Assembly (NCBI GenBank): GCA_002323775.1
Contig: DCPV01000228.1
Coordinates: 1-5,918, forward strand
Direction: 5' to 3'
DNA length: 5,918 bases
Source of the DNA: Firmicutes bacterium UBA1535
GTDB lineage: Bacteria > Bacillota > Clostridia > Tissierellales > Sedimentibacteraceae
This document shows positions 1 to 5,918 of this stretch, in pieces. Every line of letters starts with the position of its first letter. The first letter of the stretch is position 1. Under the pieces are notes generated by a model. The model saw only the letters and a list, made by a program, of their open reading frames with translations. It ran no database searches and was not told the origin of the DNA. The translations under genes were made by a program, and so were the position numbers.

Positions 1-95
1 ATTGCAAACCATATAGTTGTCAAGTTTACTGTCAATCCCTCTATGACTATACATGCAACTATAACTACTATCCATGCTATACCTATATTTTCCAT
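1..95 (-). CDS. NfeD-like membrane protein, N-terminal fragment (cut by window edge)
   Basis: Only the first 31 codons are present; the gene runs off the left edge of the window. The ATG at 95-93 is preceded by GGAGG at 102-106 (minus strand), about 6 bases upstream, a good ribosome binding site. The peptide begins MENIGIAWIVVIVACIVIEG and continues as a hydrophobic segment with a Glu-Gly followed by a Leu-Thr and a Trp-Phe-Ala. A first membrane helix, then Ile-Glu-(Gly/Ala)-Leu-Thr, then a Trp-Phe-Ala about ten residues later, is the pattern I know from the N-terminus of NfeD-family proteins. These are small membrane proteins with a C-terminal OB-fold domain, often paired with flotillin-like SPFH proteins. 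The family call is inferred from this short stretch only. The OB-fold domain and any SPFH partner would lie outside the window. Confidence 0.7.
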   Translation of the reverse strand, partial: MENIGIAWIVVIVACIVIEGLTVNLTTIWFA

Positions 96-340
96 GATTC
101 GCCTCCATTATTATAATTTTATCTAATACTAATATCTAATATATTAATCTTATTCTATTAATATTATAATTTAAAAATATATTATTAAAATTTCAACTAG
201 ATTTTAGTATAAAATACATTAATTATTACCTTACCATCATTATACAATATTATTAATATAATGTAAATATAAAAACTAATTTGTAGAAAAAAATAACCTG
301 TAATATATTTTTAGTCTATTTCTATTAAATTTTTTCTTAC
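96..340. other. AT-rich intergenic region
   Basis: This gap lies between the SDR stop and the NfeD-like start, both on the minus strand. It must hold the 3' end of the SDR transcript and possibly the promoter of the NfeD-like gene. I see no hairpin followed by a T-run that would count as a terminator, and no well-spaced -35/-10 pair. Isolated TATAAT-like strings are expected by chance at this base composition. No small open reading frame with a ribosome binding site was found. Confidence 0.5.
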
Positions 341-1108
341 TTAATTTGTTGTCCATCCGCCATCTACTGCCAAATACTGTCCCGTTGTATAACTTGAGGC
401 ATCAGAAGCAAAATAAACCACAGCCCCGTCCAGTTCACCGGGTCTGCCATGTCTACCCATTGGACATATGTTTTTTATTGTGTCTTGAAGCGCAGGCACT
501 TCTAAAACTCCTTGTGTCATTTCACTTAGGAAATAAGCAGGTCCGATTGCATTGACAGTTATATTGTACTTAGCCCATTCGTTTGCTAATGTCTTTGTCA
601 GCATTAAAACTGCACCCTTGGAAGTAGCATATGACGATATAGGGAAAACTGGTATTGAAACCACAGAATGAATTGAACCAATGTTAATTATTTTACCGTA
701 TTTTTGTTCAATCATTAATTTCCCAACTTCTCGAGCTACATAGTAAACAGCGTCAACATTAACACTCATAACCTGTCTCCATTCTTCATCTGTTTGAGCC
801 TCAGCTGTTGCTGCATTTGCAACTCCTGCATTATTAACTAAAATATCAATTCTTCCAAACTTATCCTTTATTTGTGAAACCATTGAAACTATCTCGGAAC
901 TAATTGCTACATCGCATTTTACAGCCATACAGCGAACTCCTAAAGCCTCAATTTCCTTTTTTACATCTTCTAGCTTTTCAACTCTCCTTGCAGCAATAAC
1001 AACATCTGCTCCTTGTCTTGCTAAAGCCTTTGCAAACTGAACTCCAAGTCCGGATGAAGCTCCTGTAACTAATGCCACCTTGCCCTTTAAATCAAATAAA
1101 TCACTCAT
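341..1108 (-). CDS. short-chain dehydrogenase/reductase (SDR), classical type
   Basis: This is a 255-residue cytosolic NAD(P)-dependent oxidoreductase, the usual length for classical SDRs. Visible motifs are the Rossmann glycine motif TGASSGLG at residues 15-22, the adenine-contacting Asp66, NNAG at 92-95, and the catalytic tetrad Asn117, Ser145, Tyr160 and Lys164 (YATSK). The C-terminus has the common AVDGGW ending. Strand 2 ends in Ala-Arg-Arg (40-42) rather than Asp, which in this family favours NADP(H); that is inference. Overall it resembles the FabG/gluconate 5-dehydrogenase/glucose dehydrogenase group, but the substrate cannot be read from sequence.

The ATG at 1108 was chosen because GGAG lies about 10 bases upstream. 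An in-frame TTG at 1132 would add eight residues, but the ribosome binding site would then sit inside the coding sequence. A terminator separates the gene from the metal operon upstream, so it is probably monocistronic. All catalytic residues are intact. Confidence 0.95.
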   Translation of the reverse strand: MSDLFDLKGKVALVTGASSGLGVQFAKALARQGADVVIAARRVEKLEDVKKEIEALGVRCMAVKCDVAISSEIVSMVSQIKDKFGRIDILVNNAGVANAATAEAQTDEEWRQVMSVNVDAVYYVAREVGKLMIEQKYGKIINIGSIHSVVSIPVFPISSYATSKGAVLMLTKTLANEWAKYNITVNAIGPAYFLSEMTQGVLEVPALQDTIKNICPMGRHGRPGELDGAVVYFASDASSYTTGQYLAVDGGWTTN

Positions 1109-1261
1109 GATATTTTTTCTCCATATTTTCAATATTTTTATCTTTAATTACTTTATGTTAAATATAAATGATATATAAATAATTTTACCAATATATTTAT
1201 TTTTTAAACACTAATAGATAAAATATTTCTTAAGTTATATCATTAAAGATAATAATTAGGC
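1109..1261. other. AT-rich leader and promoter region of the SDR gene
   Basis: This is the stretch between the metal-operon terminator and the SDR start. It is almost entirely A and T. A promoter for the SDR on the minus strand should lie here, but no -35/-10 pair stands out; the best string, TTGGTA about 17 bases before TTTATA, is weak. The only well-supported element is the SDR ribosome binding site (GGAG, minus strand, near 1119-1122). Confidence 0.4.
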
Positions 1262-1298
1262 AAAAAAACAAAACAGATGTAACACTTAAGTTAATCTG
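1262..1298 (-). terminator. rho-independent terminator of the csoR-ATPase operon
   Basis: Read on the minus strand, CAGAT (1298-1294) pairs with ATCTG (1278-1274). An inner AAC (1292-1290) pairs with GTT (1283-1281) around a TTAAGT loop. The hairpin is followed at once by TTTTGTTTTTTT (1273-1262). It starts about 18 bases after the ATPase stop codon, the expected place for an operon terminator. The stem is short and not GC-rich, but the long T tract is convincing. It insulates the SDR gene from metal-operon transcription. Confidence 0.75.
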
Positions 1299-1315
1299 CT
1301 TGTTTCGTTTTTTGT

Positions 1316-3181
1316 TTAAATATATTTTCTGTCGTATAAACGAGAGGCATTTAATACAACCAATACAGACCCGGCATTATGTACTAAGGCACCAGATATC
1401 GGACCTAAAACACCTAGAACAGACAGTATAATCGCTGCAAAATTGATTATCATAGATAAGCTTATATTTACCTTAATTAGTTTAATAGCCGCATTCGACA
1501 GACGTTTTAGATATGGAATTTTTGCAATATCATCACCTATTAAAGCAATATCGGCAGCTTCTATAGCAATATCGCTACCCATACTGCCCATCGCTACGCC
1601 TACATTTGAAATTTTCAATGCCGGGGCATCATTCACTCCATCACCAATCATACACACTGTATAACCTGATTTTTGCATAGCTTGTATCTGTTCAACCTTA
1701 TGCTCTGGCAACAACTCAGAATGTACAGTACCAATCCCGGCTTGATTTGCAAAATAATTAGCTGTCTGTGCATGATCGCCTGTCAGTAAAGCAACTTCCG
1801 TTTTAGTTTCCCACAGCTCTTTTATCATCGTTTTTGCAGTTGACCTTAGCGTATCAGACAATGCCACAATTCCTATTATGCTTTTACTATCAGAAACAAG
1901 GATAGTAGCTTTACCCTGATTTCTCAAATTTTCAAGAACGGCTTGTTCTTTACTGCCAACGAATATACCATTGTCTGCAATAAATGTGATGTTTCCACAC
2001 AATAAGCGTTTCTCTCCCACATCAGCACAAACCCCTTTGCCGGGTATCATTTGAAAATTTTCAATTCCCTGCAACTCCACATTTTCTTCTTTTGCGTATG
2101 CAGCAATCGCTTTTCCGAGCGGATGCTCTGAGTGAGCTTCTATCGAAGCAATGTATCTTAAAAGCTCAGTGTTTGATAAGCTCTCATCAAAGGACAGCAA
2201 ATCGCTGACCGTAAGATTGCCATGTGTGAGTGTTCCTGTTTTATCAAAGGCAATCATATTGACTTTACCCATATTTTCAAGCGCTTCACCCGATTTAATT
2301 ATTACACCATATTTCGCAGCCTGTCCGATAGCGGCCATGATGGATGTAGGTGTAGCAAGTGCTAAGGCACATGGACAAAACACTACAAGTATTGTAACTG
2401 CACGCACGATATCCAGTGTAACGAGATAAGTTACTATAGCTATGATAAGTGCAATTGGCACAAGCCATGCCGCCCATTTATCGACGATTCGCTGCATCGG
2501 TGCCTTGTTGCTTTCAGCTTCCTGCACAAGTCTTATCAATTTTTGCAATGAGGAATCCTCGCCAATTTTTGTGGTCTTTATCTCAATAGAGCCAAAGCGG
2601 TTGATTGTTCCGCAAAAAACTTCATCACCTATTGTCTTATCCACAGGTAGTGATTCTCCTGTCATGATAGACTGGTCAACAGATGTATTACCTGAAACAA
2701 TTTCACCATCTACTGGAATACCCTCGCCAGGCAAAACACGCAGGATATCTCCCTTCTGTATTTGTGGCACTGATATAATTTCTTCTTTCCCATTTACAAT
2801 CAGCCTGCCGGTTTCCGGTGCAAGGCTGATAAGCTTCTTGATACCTTTTTTCGCTCGCTCTGCCGTCTTGTCTTCCAGTATCGCACCGATTGCCATGATA
2901 AACGCAACCTCACCAGCAGCAAATAGTTGCCCAATAATAACAGACGCAATCATTGCAATAGAAATCAGCAAAGCAGAGGATATTTTACTCATTCCTTTAT
3001 TGTAGATAATTCTCCAAATGGCAAGATATAAAAGTGGATAGCCACAAATCACAACTGTTACCCACGCAGGGTCAAATGGAGTTTCTACTTTTGCCAACAT
3101 TAAAACAAGACTTGCTACCAAAAATATACCGCTGATAATCGTAGCTTTCAAGCCAGATAATATTTCAAACGCTTTTTTCAT
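1316..3181 (-). CDS. P1B-type heavy-metal-translocating ATPase, no N-terminal metal-binding domain
   Basis: This 621-residue inner-membrane pump should couple ATP hydrolysis to export of a soft metal ion. Membrane segments fall at about 12-32, 38-60, 67-84, 86-103, 238-256, 259-285, 571-590 and 594-612, the eight-helix P1B layout. Cytosolic motifs are the actuator TGES (174-177), phosphorylation site DKTGT (Asp313), the P1B-specific HP dipeptide (353-354, in SEHPLG), TGD (467-469) and GDGVNDAP (513-520). The metal site in helix 6 is CPC (269-271, in CPCALALATP).

There is no CxxC heavy-metal-associated domain: the protein begins almost directly at helix 1, which explains the length below the usual 700-800. 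Helix 8 carries HNAGS (601-605), not the MxxSS expected for copper(I) pumps nor the DxG of zinc/cadmium pumps. The helix 6 sequence resembles copper pumps, so copper(I) is plausible but not certain.

The ATG at 3181 has GGAGAGG about 9 bases upstream. It follows the csoR-like gene by 18 bases in the same operon, and its ribosome binding region abuts the csoR stop codon. Confidence 0.96.
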   Translation of the reverse strand: MKKAFEILSGLKATIISGIFLVASLVLMLAKVETPFDPAWVTVVICGYPLLYLAIWRIIYNKGMSKISSALLISIAMIASVIIGQLFAAGEVAFIMAIGAILEDKTAERAKKGIKKLISLAPETGRLIVNGKEEIISVPQIQKGDILRVLPGEGIPVDGEIVSGNTSVDQSIMTGESLPVDKTIGDEVFCGTINRFGSIEIKTTKIGEDSSLQKLIRLVQEAESNKAPMQRIVDKWAAWLVPIALIIAIVTYLVTLDIVRAVTILVVFCPCALALATPTSIMAAIGQAAKYGVIIKSGEALENMGKVNMIAFDKTGTLTHGNLTVSDLLSFDESLSNTELLRYIASIEAHSEHPLGKAIAAYAKEENVELQGIENFQMIPGKGVCADVGEKRLLCGNITFIADNGIFVGSKEQAVLENLRNQGKATILVSDSKSIIGIVALSDTLRSTAKTMIKELWETKTEVALLTGDHAQTANYFANQAGIGTVHSELLPEHKVEQIQAMQKSGYTVCMIGDGVNDAPALKISNVGVAMGSMGSDIAIEAADIALIGDDIAKIPYLKRLSNAAIKLIKVNISLSMIINFAAIILSVLGVLGPISGALVHNAGSVLVVLNASRLYDRKYI

Positions 3182-3199
3182 TTATTTCAGCCTCTCCTC

Positions 3200-3475
3200 C
3201 TACACAATTCTTGAAAATTGCTCAATAGCAGAGTATAACTTCTTTATCGTTTCATCCTCTTTACCTTCACGCAATCCATCTAGCACACAATGATGAAGGT
3301 GTCCCTCCAAAATAACCTGCCCTGTCTTGTGGAGAGCGGATTTTGTAGAACCTATTTGAATTAATATTTCTTCACAGCTCTTATCTTCCTCTATCATTCT
3401 TATCAAGCCACGAACTTGACCTTCTATTCGTTTCAAGCGATTAGTAACCGCTTCAACATCCATACACTGTTTCAT
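3200..3475 (-). CDS. csoR: CsoR/RcnR-family metal-sensing repressor (copper-type ligand set)
   Basis: This 91-residue all-helical repressor is of normal length for the family. It has the family signature RLKRIEGQVRGL (13-24), whose basic residues contact DNA. The metal ligands of copper(I) CsoR are all present at the right spacing: Cys34, then His59 (25 residues on), then Cys63 (4 further). Nickel/cobalt RcnR would have His, and formaldehyde FrmR Glu, at the last position, so the sequence favours copper(I); that is inference from the family.

The ATG at 3475 has AGGAGG six bases upstream. Longer in-frame starts, out to a TTG at 3550, are rejected because they would place the promoter and operator inside the gene; that TTG is part of the -35 box. 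It is the first gene of a two-gene operon with the metal pump and should bind the operator in its own promoter, releasing on metal binding. The gene symbol is given by family and ligand set; specificity is untested. Confidence 0.93.
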   Translation of the reverse strand: MKQCMDVEAVTNRLKRIEGQVRGLIRMIEEDKSCEEILIQIGSTKSALHKTGQVILEGHLHHCVLDGLREGKEDETIKKLYSAIEQFSRIV

Positions 3476-3496
3476 TATAATCCTCCTCGACATTAA

Positions 3497-3526
3497 ATAA
3501 TAGGGTATACCCCTATGCCCTATTAT
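3497..3526. promoter_or_regulatory. putative CsoR operator (dyad overlapping the -10 and start site)
   Basis: A perfect 9-base inverted repeat, ATAATAGGG (3497-3505) and CCCTATTAT (3518-3526), flanks a 12-base centre that contains ACCCC. A second, shorter dyad is nested in it: ATAGGG (3500-3505) with CCCTAT (3511-3516). GC-tracts flanked by AT-rich inverted repeats are what CsoR/RcnR-family repressors are known to bind. The right arm overlaps the -10 box and the centre covers the predicted transcription start, so bound repressor would block RNA polymerase. Confidence 0.8.
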
Positions 3527-3550
3527 AATGATAGTATTTATTTTTGTCAA
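3522..3550 (-). promoter_or_regulatory. consensus promoter of the csoR-ATPase operon
   Basis: On the minus strand, TTGACA (3550-3545) and TATAAT (3527-3522) are both perfect sigma-A consensus hexamers with the ideal 17-base spacer. The predicted start is near 3515, giving a leader of about 40 bases to the csoR-like ATG. Such a strong promoter overlapped by an operator fits a tightly repressed, inducible operon. Confidence 0.88.
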
Positions 3551-3707
3551 TAAGAAAAAGCAATTTTAATAAAACGATATGTCTGTGAAACAAAATTATT
3601 ATTTTTATAAATTGTTATTTCTCGCTAACTTCCTCTATATTCCAATTAATGTAAAAATTTTTAGACCTTAAATTATGACTTCGTAAAATTATACATAATG
3701 TTAACGC

Positions 3708-3737
3708 TTGCCAAACTTCTATTTTCTATGATATAAT
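3708..3737 (+). promoter_or_regulatory. extended -10 promoter of the membrane-protein gene
   Basis: TTGCCA (3708-3713) and a perfect TATAAT (3732-3737) are 18 bases apart, and a TG one base before the -10 box (3729-3730) makes it an extended -10 promoter. The start would fall near 3744, about 35 bases before the ATG at 3779. The -10 box lies inside the left arm of a long inverted repeat. Confidence 0.7.
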
Positions 3738-3770
3738 ACCATGACTTAATATTATATCGTAGAAAAGAAG
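3716..3770. repeat. long imperfect inverted repeat over promoter and ribosome binding site
   Basis: The left arm 3716-3738 and right arm 3750-3770 are complementary over 21 positions. All pair except one position that would be a G-U wobble in RNA, plus a two-base bulge on the left. The central spacer is 11 bases (3739-3749). The left arm contains the -10 box and the right arm runs into the AGAAGG ribosome binding site. There is no T-run after it, so it is not a standard terminator. It could be a DNA operator, or an RNA hairpin in any transcript that enters from upstream. Confidence 0.8.
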
Positions 3771-3778
3771 GCTATTGT

Positions 3779-4561
3779 ATGACTTATCTGGCAATTTTAT
3801 GTATTACATCCTTTATAGGTATATTTATACCATCTTTGTTAATTTATTGTTTGGTTATAGTTCCAATTATAGATAAAAAACAAAACACAGAACAAAGTAA
3901 CAAAAATAAAAATGTAAAACTAAATAAAAAAAAGGCAAAAGTCAGTATAGGAAAGTATATTCTACCCATTATTCTAGCAGGACTTTTTGTTTTTGCACTT
4001 GTTTTTTCATTTGTATTATCAATACCGTATTGGCTGGACTTGCCATCAATCATATTCAAGCATTATGAGGTTAAAACCGGTGAAATTACAAAAATAACAA
4101 TGGAAAATAGTCATTCTGCTAAATCATGGGGATTTGATAATATATATATTGATGATGAACACTATACATTTGAAAACTTATCATTGGACAAGTTGAATGG
4201 ACAAGTTACTGTCTATTATCTAAAACATACAAAATATATTATGAAAGCTAAATCAAATCATGGATATGAGATACGACACATATTTTTTATATCAAAATTC
4301 TGCTATAGTTTACTTATATATTGTATCATTGTAGCTGTAACAACTATTTTTAAATTGAAAAAGCGTCGTCGAATTGCTATAAAAACTAATAAAAGATTAA
4401 TAATATGCTTTGTTAGTTTCAATGTTTTTTCCTTATTGATATTATTGCTTGAAGCATATAATTCCTCTTGGAAACTAAACTCTTTTTATATTGCCATGTT
4501 CATGAATTTATTTGCTCACATGATGCTCAGTATTGAGAAAATAAGACAATATGTAAGATAG
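3779..4561 (+). CDS. uncharacterised multi-spanning membrane protein
   Basis: I do not recognise this 260-residue protein as a named family. It has a hydrophobic N-terminal segment (about 3-31), a Lys/Asn-rich loop (32-56), a second membrane segment (about 59-83), a polar domain (about 86-165), then membrane segments near 168-192, 206-225 and 235-250. The polar domain opens with WLDLP (85-89) and has alternating hydrophobic residues, with KTGEITKI (99-106) and GQVTVYYLKH (141-150), suggesting a small beta domain. Similar domains occur in Firmicute membrane proteins of unknown function, as far as I recall. A very basic patch KLKKRRR (192-198) after the third segment suggests that loop is cytoplasmic.

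The ATG has AGAAGG seven bases upstream and its own promoter. The gene is markedly AT-rich compared with the metal operon. The lipoprotein gene follows about 95 bases downstream with no terminator between, so co-transcription is likely. Confidence 0.82.
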   Translation: MTYLAILCITSFIGIFIPSLLIYCLVIVPIIDKKQNTEQSNKNKNVKLNKKKAKVSIGKYILPIILAGLFVFALVFSFVLSIPYWLDLPSIIFKHYEVKTGEITKITMENSHSAKSWGFDNIYIDDEHYTFENLSLDKLNGQVTVYYLKHTKYIMKAKSNHGYEIRHIFFISKFCYSLLIYCIIVAVTTIFKLKKRRRIAIKTNKRLIICFVSFNVFSLLILLLEAYNSSWKLNSFYIAMFMNLFAHMMLSIEKIRQYVR

Positions 4562-4656
4562 CTGCACACAAGCTGATATGAAATTCTAAGATTAAATAAG
4601 ATTCAACTAAAAAGTACAAGCAAATGAAAATTATTACAAACAGGAGAATAAACCAA

Positions 4657-5871
4657 ATGAAAAGAATTAATTGTATAAAACATGTTACACCTATACAAAA
4701 ACTAATTTATATTTTCATAATAATGACAACTTGCCTATTGTCACTGACTGCCTGCATGTCGAAAGAACAAAGAGAAAAAGCATCCAATAACGAAGCATTG
4801 GCAAAGCCTATTGTACAGGAGTATCTGAAAGCAAATTACGGCGGAGGAAAAATCAAAGCCTTGGATTGTTTAAATTATTCAGGAAATTCCGGTCCTATAC
4901 CGGATTTTAGCGTTTATGCCAGTTCTTATGTCAAAGCTTCAATTATTTTGGATAATAAAAAATTTTCAGTCATTACCAATATTGAAACTGGTCAATGCTA
5001 TGATAATTATAATGAACAATCAATTATGCAATCTTTAAAGGATTATGTAGTATCTTCTCTTTCTATCAATATGCCACATGATATTGAGGTGCATTACTCC
5101 ATTAAGAGTATTAATAGTATAAATTACGGGGATTATGCTGGATTTACAGAATTCGGTGTAAAAACTATTGATGATTTGTTTAAAGAAGATGAATATAGTA
5201 TTTATGTGGTATGTAAATATATAGCCAGCGATATGGACTTCAAAGGCATTGACGTCAAGTGTTTTTTCCCTACATTGGACGTATCCGATGTATATCTGGC
5301 GATTGTAAATTTCCGCAGCAATGAAAGATATATTGCTGATGATATGGTTTCTTTCGAAAGTTTTTATTTTGACGGTCCACAGCATTATTACAGCCTATCT
5401 GATATTGTAACCGCTTATAAGGAAAAAAATTTTGATTCAGAATCTGGAGACTACGTTTATAACGACAATGTTTACTATAACTATGCAAACTATCTTTCAA
5501 AGACGATAAACGGCATAGAATTCGCATGGAATGACTTACTTTATACTTTAGATTTTGAAGAAATTACGGCAGAAAAGGAGATTCAAACTCAATATTATAG
5601 TGGAGCAACCATTTATGCCATCAATGAAAAAGCTATATCAGTCAGCTGCACTTCACGTTTGGATGAAACACAAGAAAACAGTATCCAAATCTATTTTTAT
5701 TTTGATACTGCTCTTGCAGGAAGCAAGATGGTGTTGACCAGAAATGAAAATGATGGAAAGAAATATAAGCTAAATACACTTGAATGGAAAACAAGCAATC
5801 GCTTGTACCAATATGAAAATATTTATAAGCCCAAAGCATCATTTACACTAGGTCTTTATAAAATGAATTAA
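4657..5871 (+). CDS. uncharacterised lipoprotein
   Basis: The protein has 404 residues and a lipoprotein signal peptide: a basic N-region, a hydrophobic core at about 16-31, and the lipobox Leu-Thr-Ala-Cys with lipidated Cys33. It should be anchored on the outer face of the cell membrane. The mature part is polar and probably largely beta-structured, with no transmembrane segment. A first region (about 45-135) has EALAKPIVQEYLKANYGGGK near its start and could be a separate small domain. A Tyr/Asn/Asp-rich stretch lies at 264-280. No enzyme motif was recognised, so no function is given.

The ATG at 4657 was chosen because AGGAG (4642-4646) lies 10 bases upstream. An in-frame ATG at 4624 would add 11 residues but has no ribosome binding site. 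It is downstream of the unknown membrane protein on the same strand and may share its transcript. No terminator is visible in the 47 bases after the stop. Confidence 0.88.
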   Translation: MKRINCIKHVTPIQKLIYIFIIMTTCLLSLTACMSKEQREKASNNEALAKPIVQEYLKANYGGGKIKALDCLNYSGNSGPIPDFSVYASSYVKASIILDNKKFSVITNIETGQCYDNYNEQSIMQSLKDYVVSSLSINMPHDIEVHYSIKSINSINYGDYAGFTEFGVKTIDDLFKEDEYSIYVVCKYIASDMDFKGIDVKCFFPTLDVSDVYLAIVNFRSNERYIADDMVSFESFYFDGPQHYYSLSDIVTAYKEKNFDSESGDYVYNDNVYYNYANYLSKTINGIEFAWNDLLYTLDFEEITAEKEIQTQYYSGATIYAINEKAISVSCTSRLDETQENSIQIYFYFDTALAGSKMVLTRNENDGKKYKLNTLEWKTSNRLYQYENIYKPKASFTLGLYKMN

Positions 5872-5918
5872 ACTGATTATTTGTATAGCAAAATTATAAA
5901 AATAAGCGTATAAAAGCT

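Larger units (their letters stand above)
3476..3778. other. divergent intergenic region
   Basis: About 303 bases separate the csoR-like start (minus) from the membrane-protein start (plus). The left part holds the csoR ribosome binding site (AGGAGG, 3482-3487, minus), operator and promoter. The right part holds the plus-strand promoter, a long inverted repeat and a ribosome binding site (AGAAGG, 3766-3771). Between 3551 and about 3707 it is AT-rich, and I see no gene, terminator or RNA structure I can support. Confidence 0.6.

Noticed and set aside
238..263. CATTATA / TATAATG inverted repeat downstream of the SDR gene as its terminator
   Set aside because: Seven A/T-dominated pairs in very AT-rich DNA are expected by chance, and no T-run follows on the minus strand.
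1162..1180. ATATAAAT direct repeat with 11-base period in the SDR leader
   Set aside because: It is low-complexity AT sequence with no associated promoter; chance occurrence is likely.
2295..3005. Open frames overlapping the ATPase gene, including a 187-codon one on the plus strand (2442-3005)
   Set aside because: They lie wholly inside a clearly coding, motif-complete ATPase in another frame, and have no ribosome binding site or recognisable protein features.
3476..3550. An N-terminal extension of the CsoR-like protein starting at a TTG at 3550
   Set aside because: It would cover the -10 box, operator and ribosome binding site; the TTG is part of the -35 TTGACA. The ATG at 3475 has an excellent ribosome binding site and fits the family length.
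3750..3779. A minus-strand promoter using the TATAAT created by the right arm of the inverted repeat
   Set aside because: At the right spacing there is no usable -35 box, and no minus-strand gene begins downstream before the csoR promoter.
4562..4576. AGCT...AGCT inverted repeat just after the membrane-protein stop as a terminator
   Set aside because: The stem is only four bases and has no T-run.
5035..5842. Minus-strand open frames inside the lipoprotein gene
   Set aside because: They are antisense shadows of the lipoprotein coding sequence, with unlikely composition and no ribosome binding sites.

Overview
The window looks like chromosomal DNA from a low-GC Gram-positive bacterium, most likely a clostridial Firmicute. 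The intergenic DNA is very AT-rich, Shine-Dalgarno sequences are strong (GGAGG type), promoters match the TTGACA/TATAAT consensus, and a lipobox lipoprotein and a CsoR-type repressor are present. No insertion sequence, tRNA, rRNA, CRISPR array or phage gene was seen.

Left part (1-1108, all minus strand). The window begins inside the first 31 codons of a short membrane protein resembling the N-terminus of NfeD-family proteins. After an AT-rich gap comes a complete 255-residue short-chain dehydrogenase/reductase (SDR) with an intact catalytic tetrad. A rho-independent terminator at 1262-1298 separates the SDR from the next operon, so the SDR is probably transcribed on its own.

Middle (1316-3550, minus strand). 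This is a compact metal-homeostasis operon. A consensus promoter overlaps a dyad operator, followed by a 91-residue CsoR/RcnR-family repressor and then, 18 bases later, a 621-residue P1B-type metal-exporting ATPase. The repressor has the Cys-His-Cys ligand set of copper(I) sensors. The ATPase has the CPC motif but no N-terminal metal-binding domain, and its last membrane segment carries an unusual His-Asn-Ala-Gly-Ser motif, so the transported metal is not certain. The expected logic is that metal binds the repressor, the repressor leaves the operator, and the pump exports the metal.

Right part (3551-5918, plus strand). Transcription diverges. An extended -10 promoter lies inside a long, nearly perfect inverted repeat (3716-3770) that ends at the ribosome binding site of a 260-residue multi-spanning membrane protein of unknown function. 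About 95 bases downstream, with no terminator visible between them, is a 404-residue lipoprotein of unknown function. The two may form a cell-envelope pair. This half, especially the membrane-protein gene, is clearly more AT-rich than the metal operon.

The points most worth following up are the mismatch between the copper-type sensor and the atypical pump motif, and the inverted repeat controlling the uncharacterised membrane protein/lipoprotein pair.
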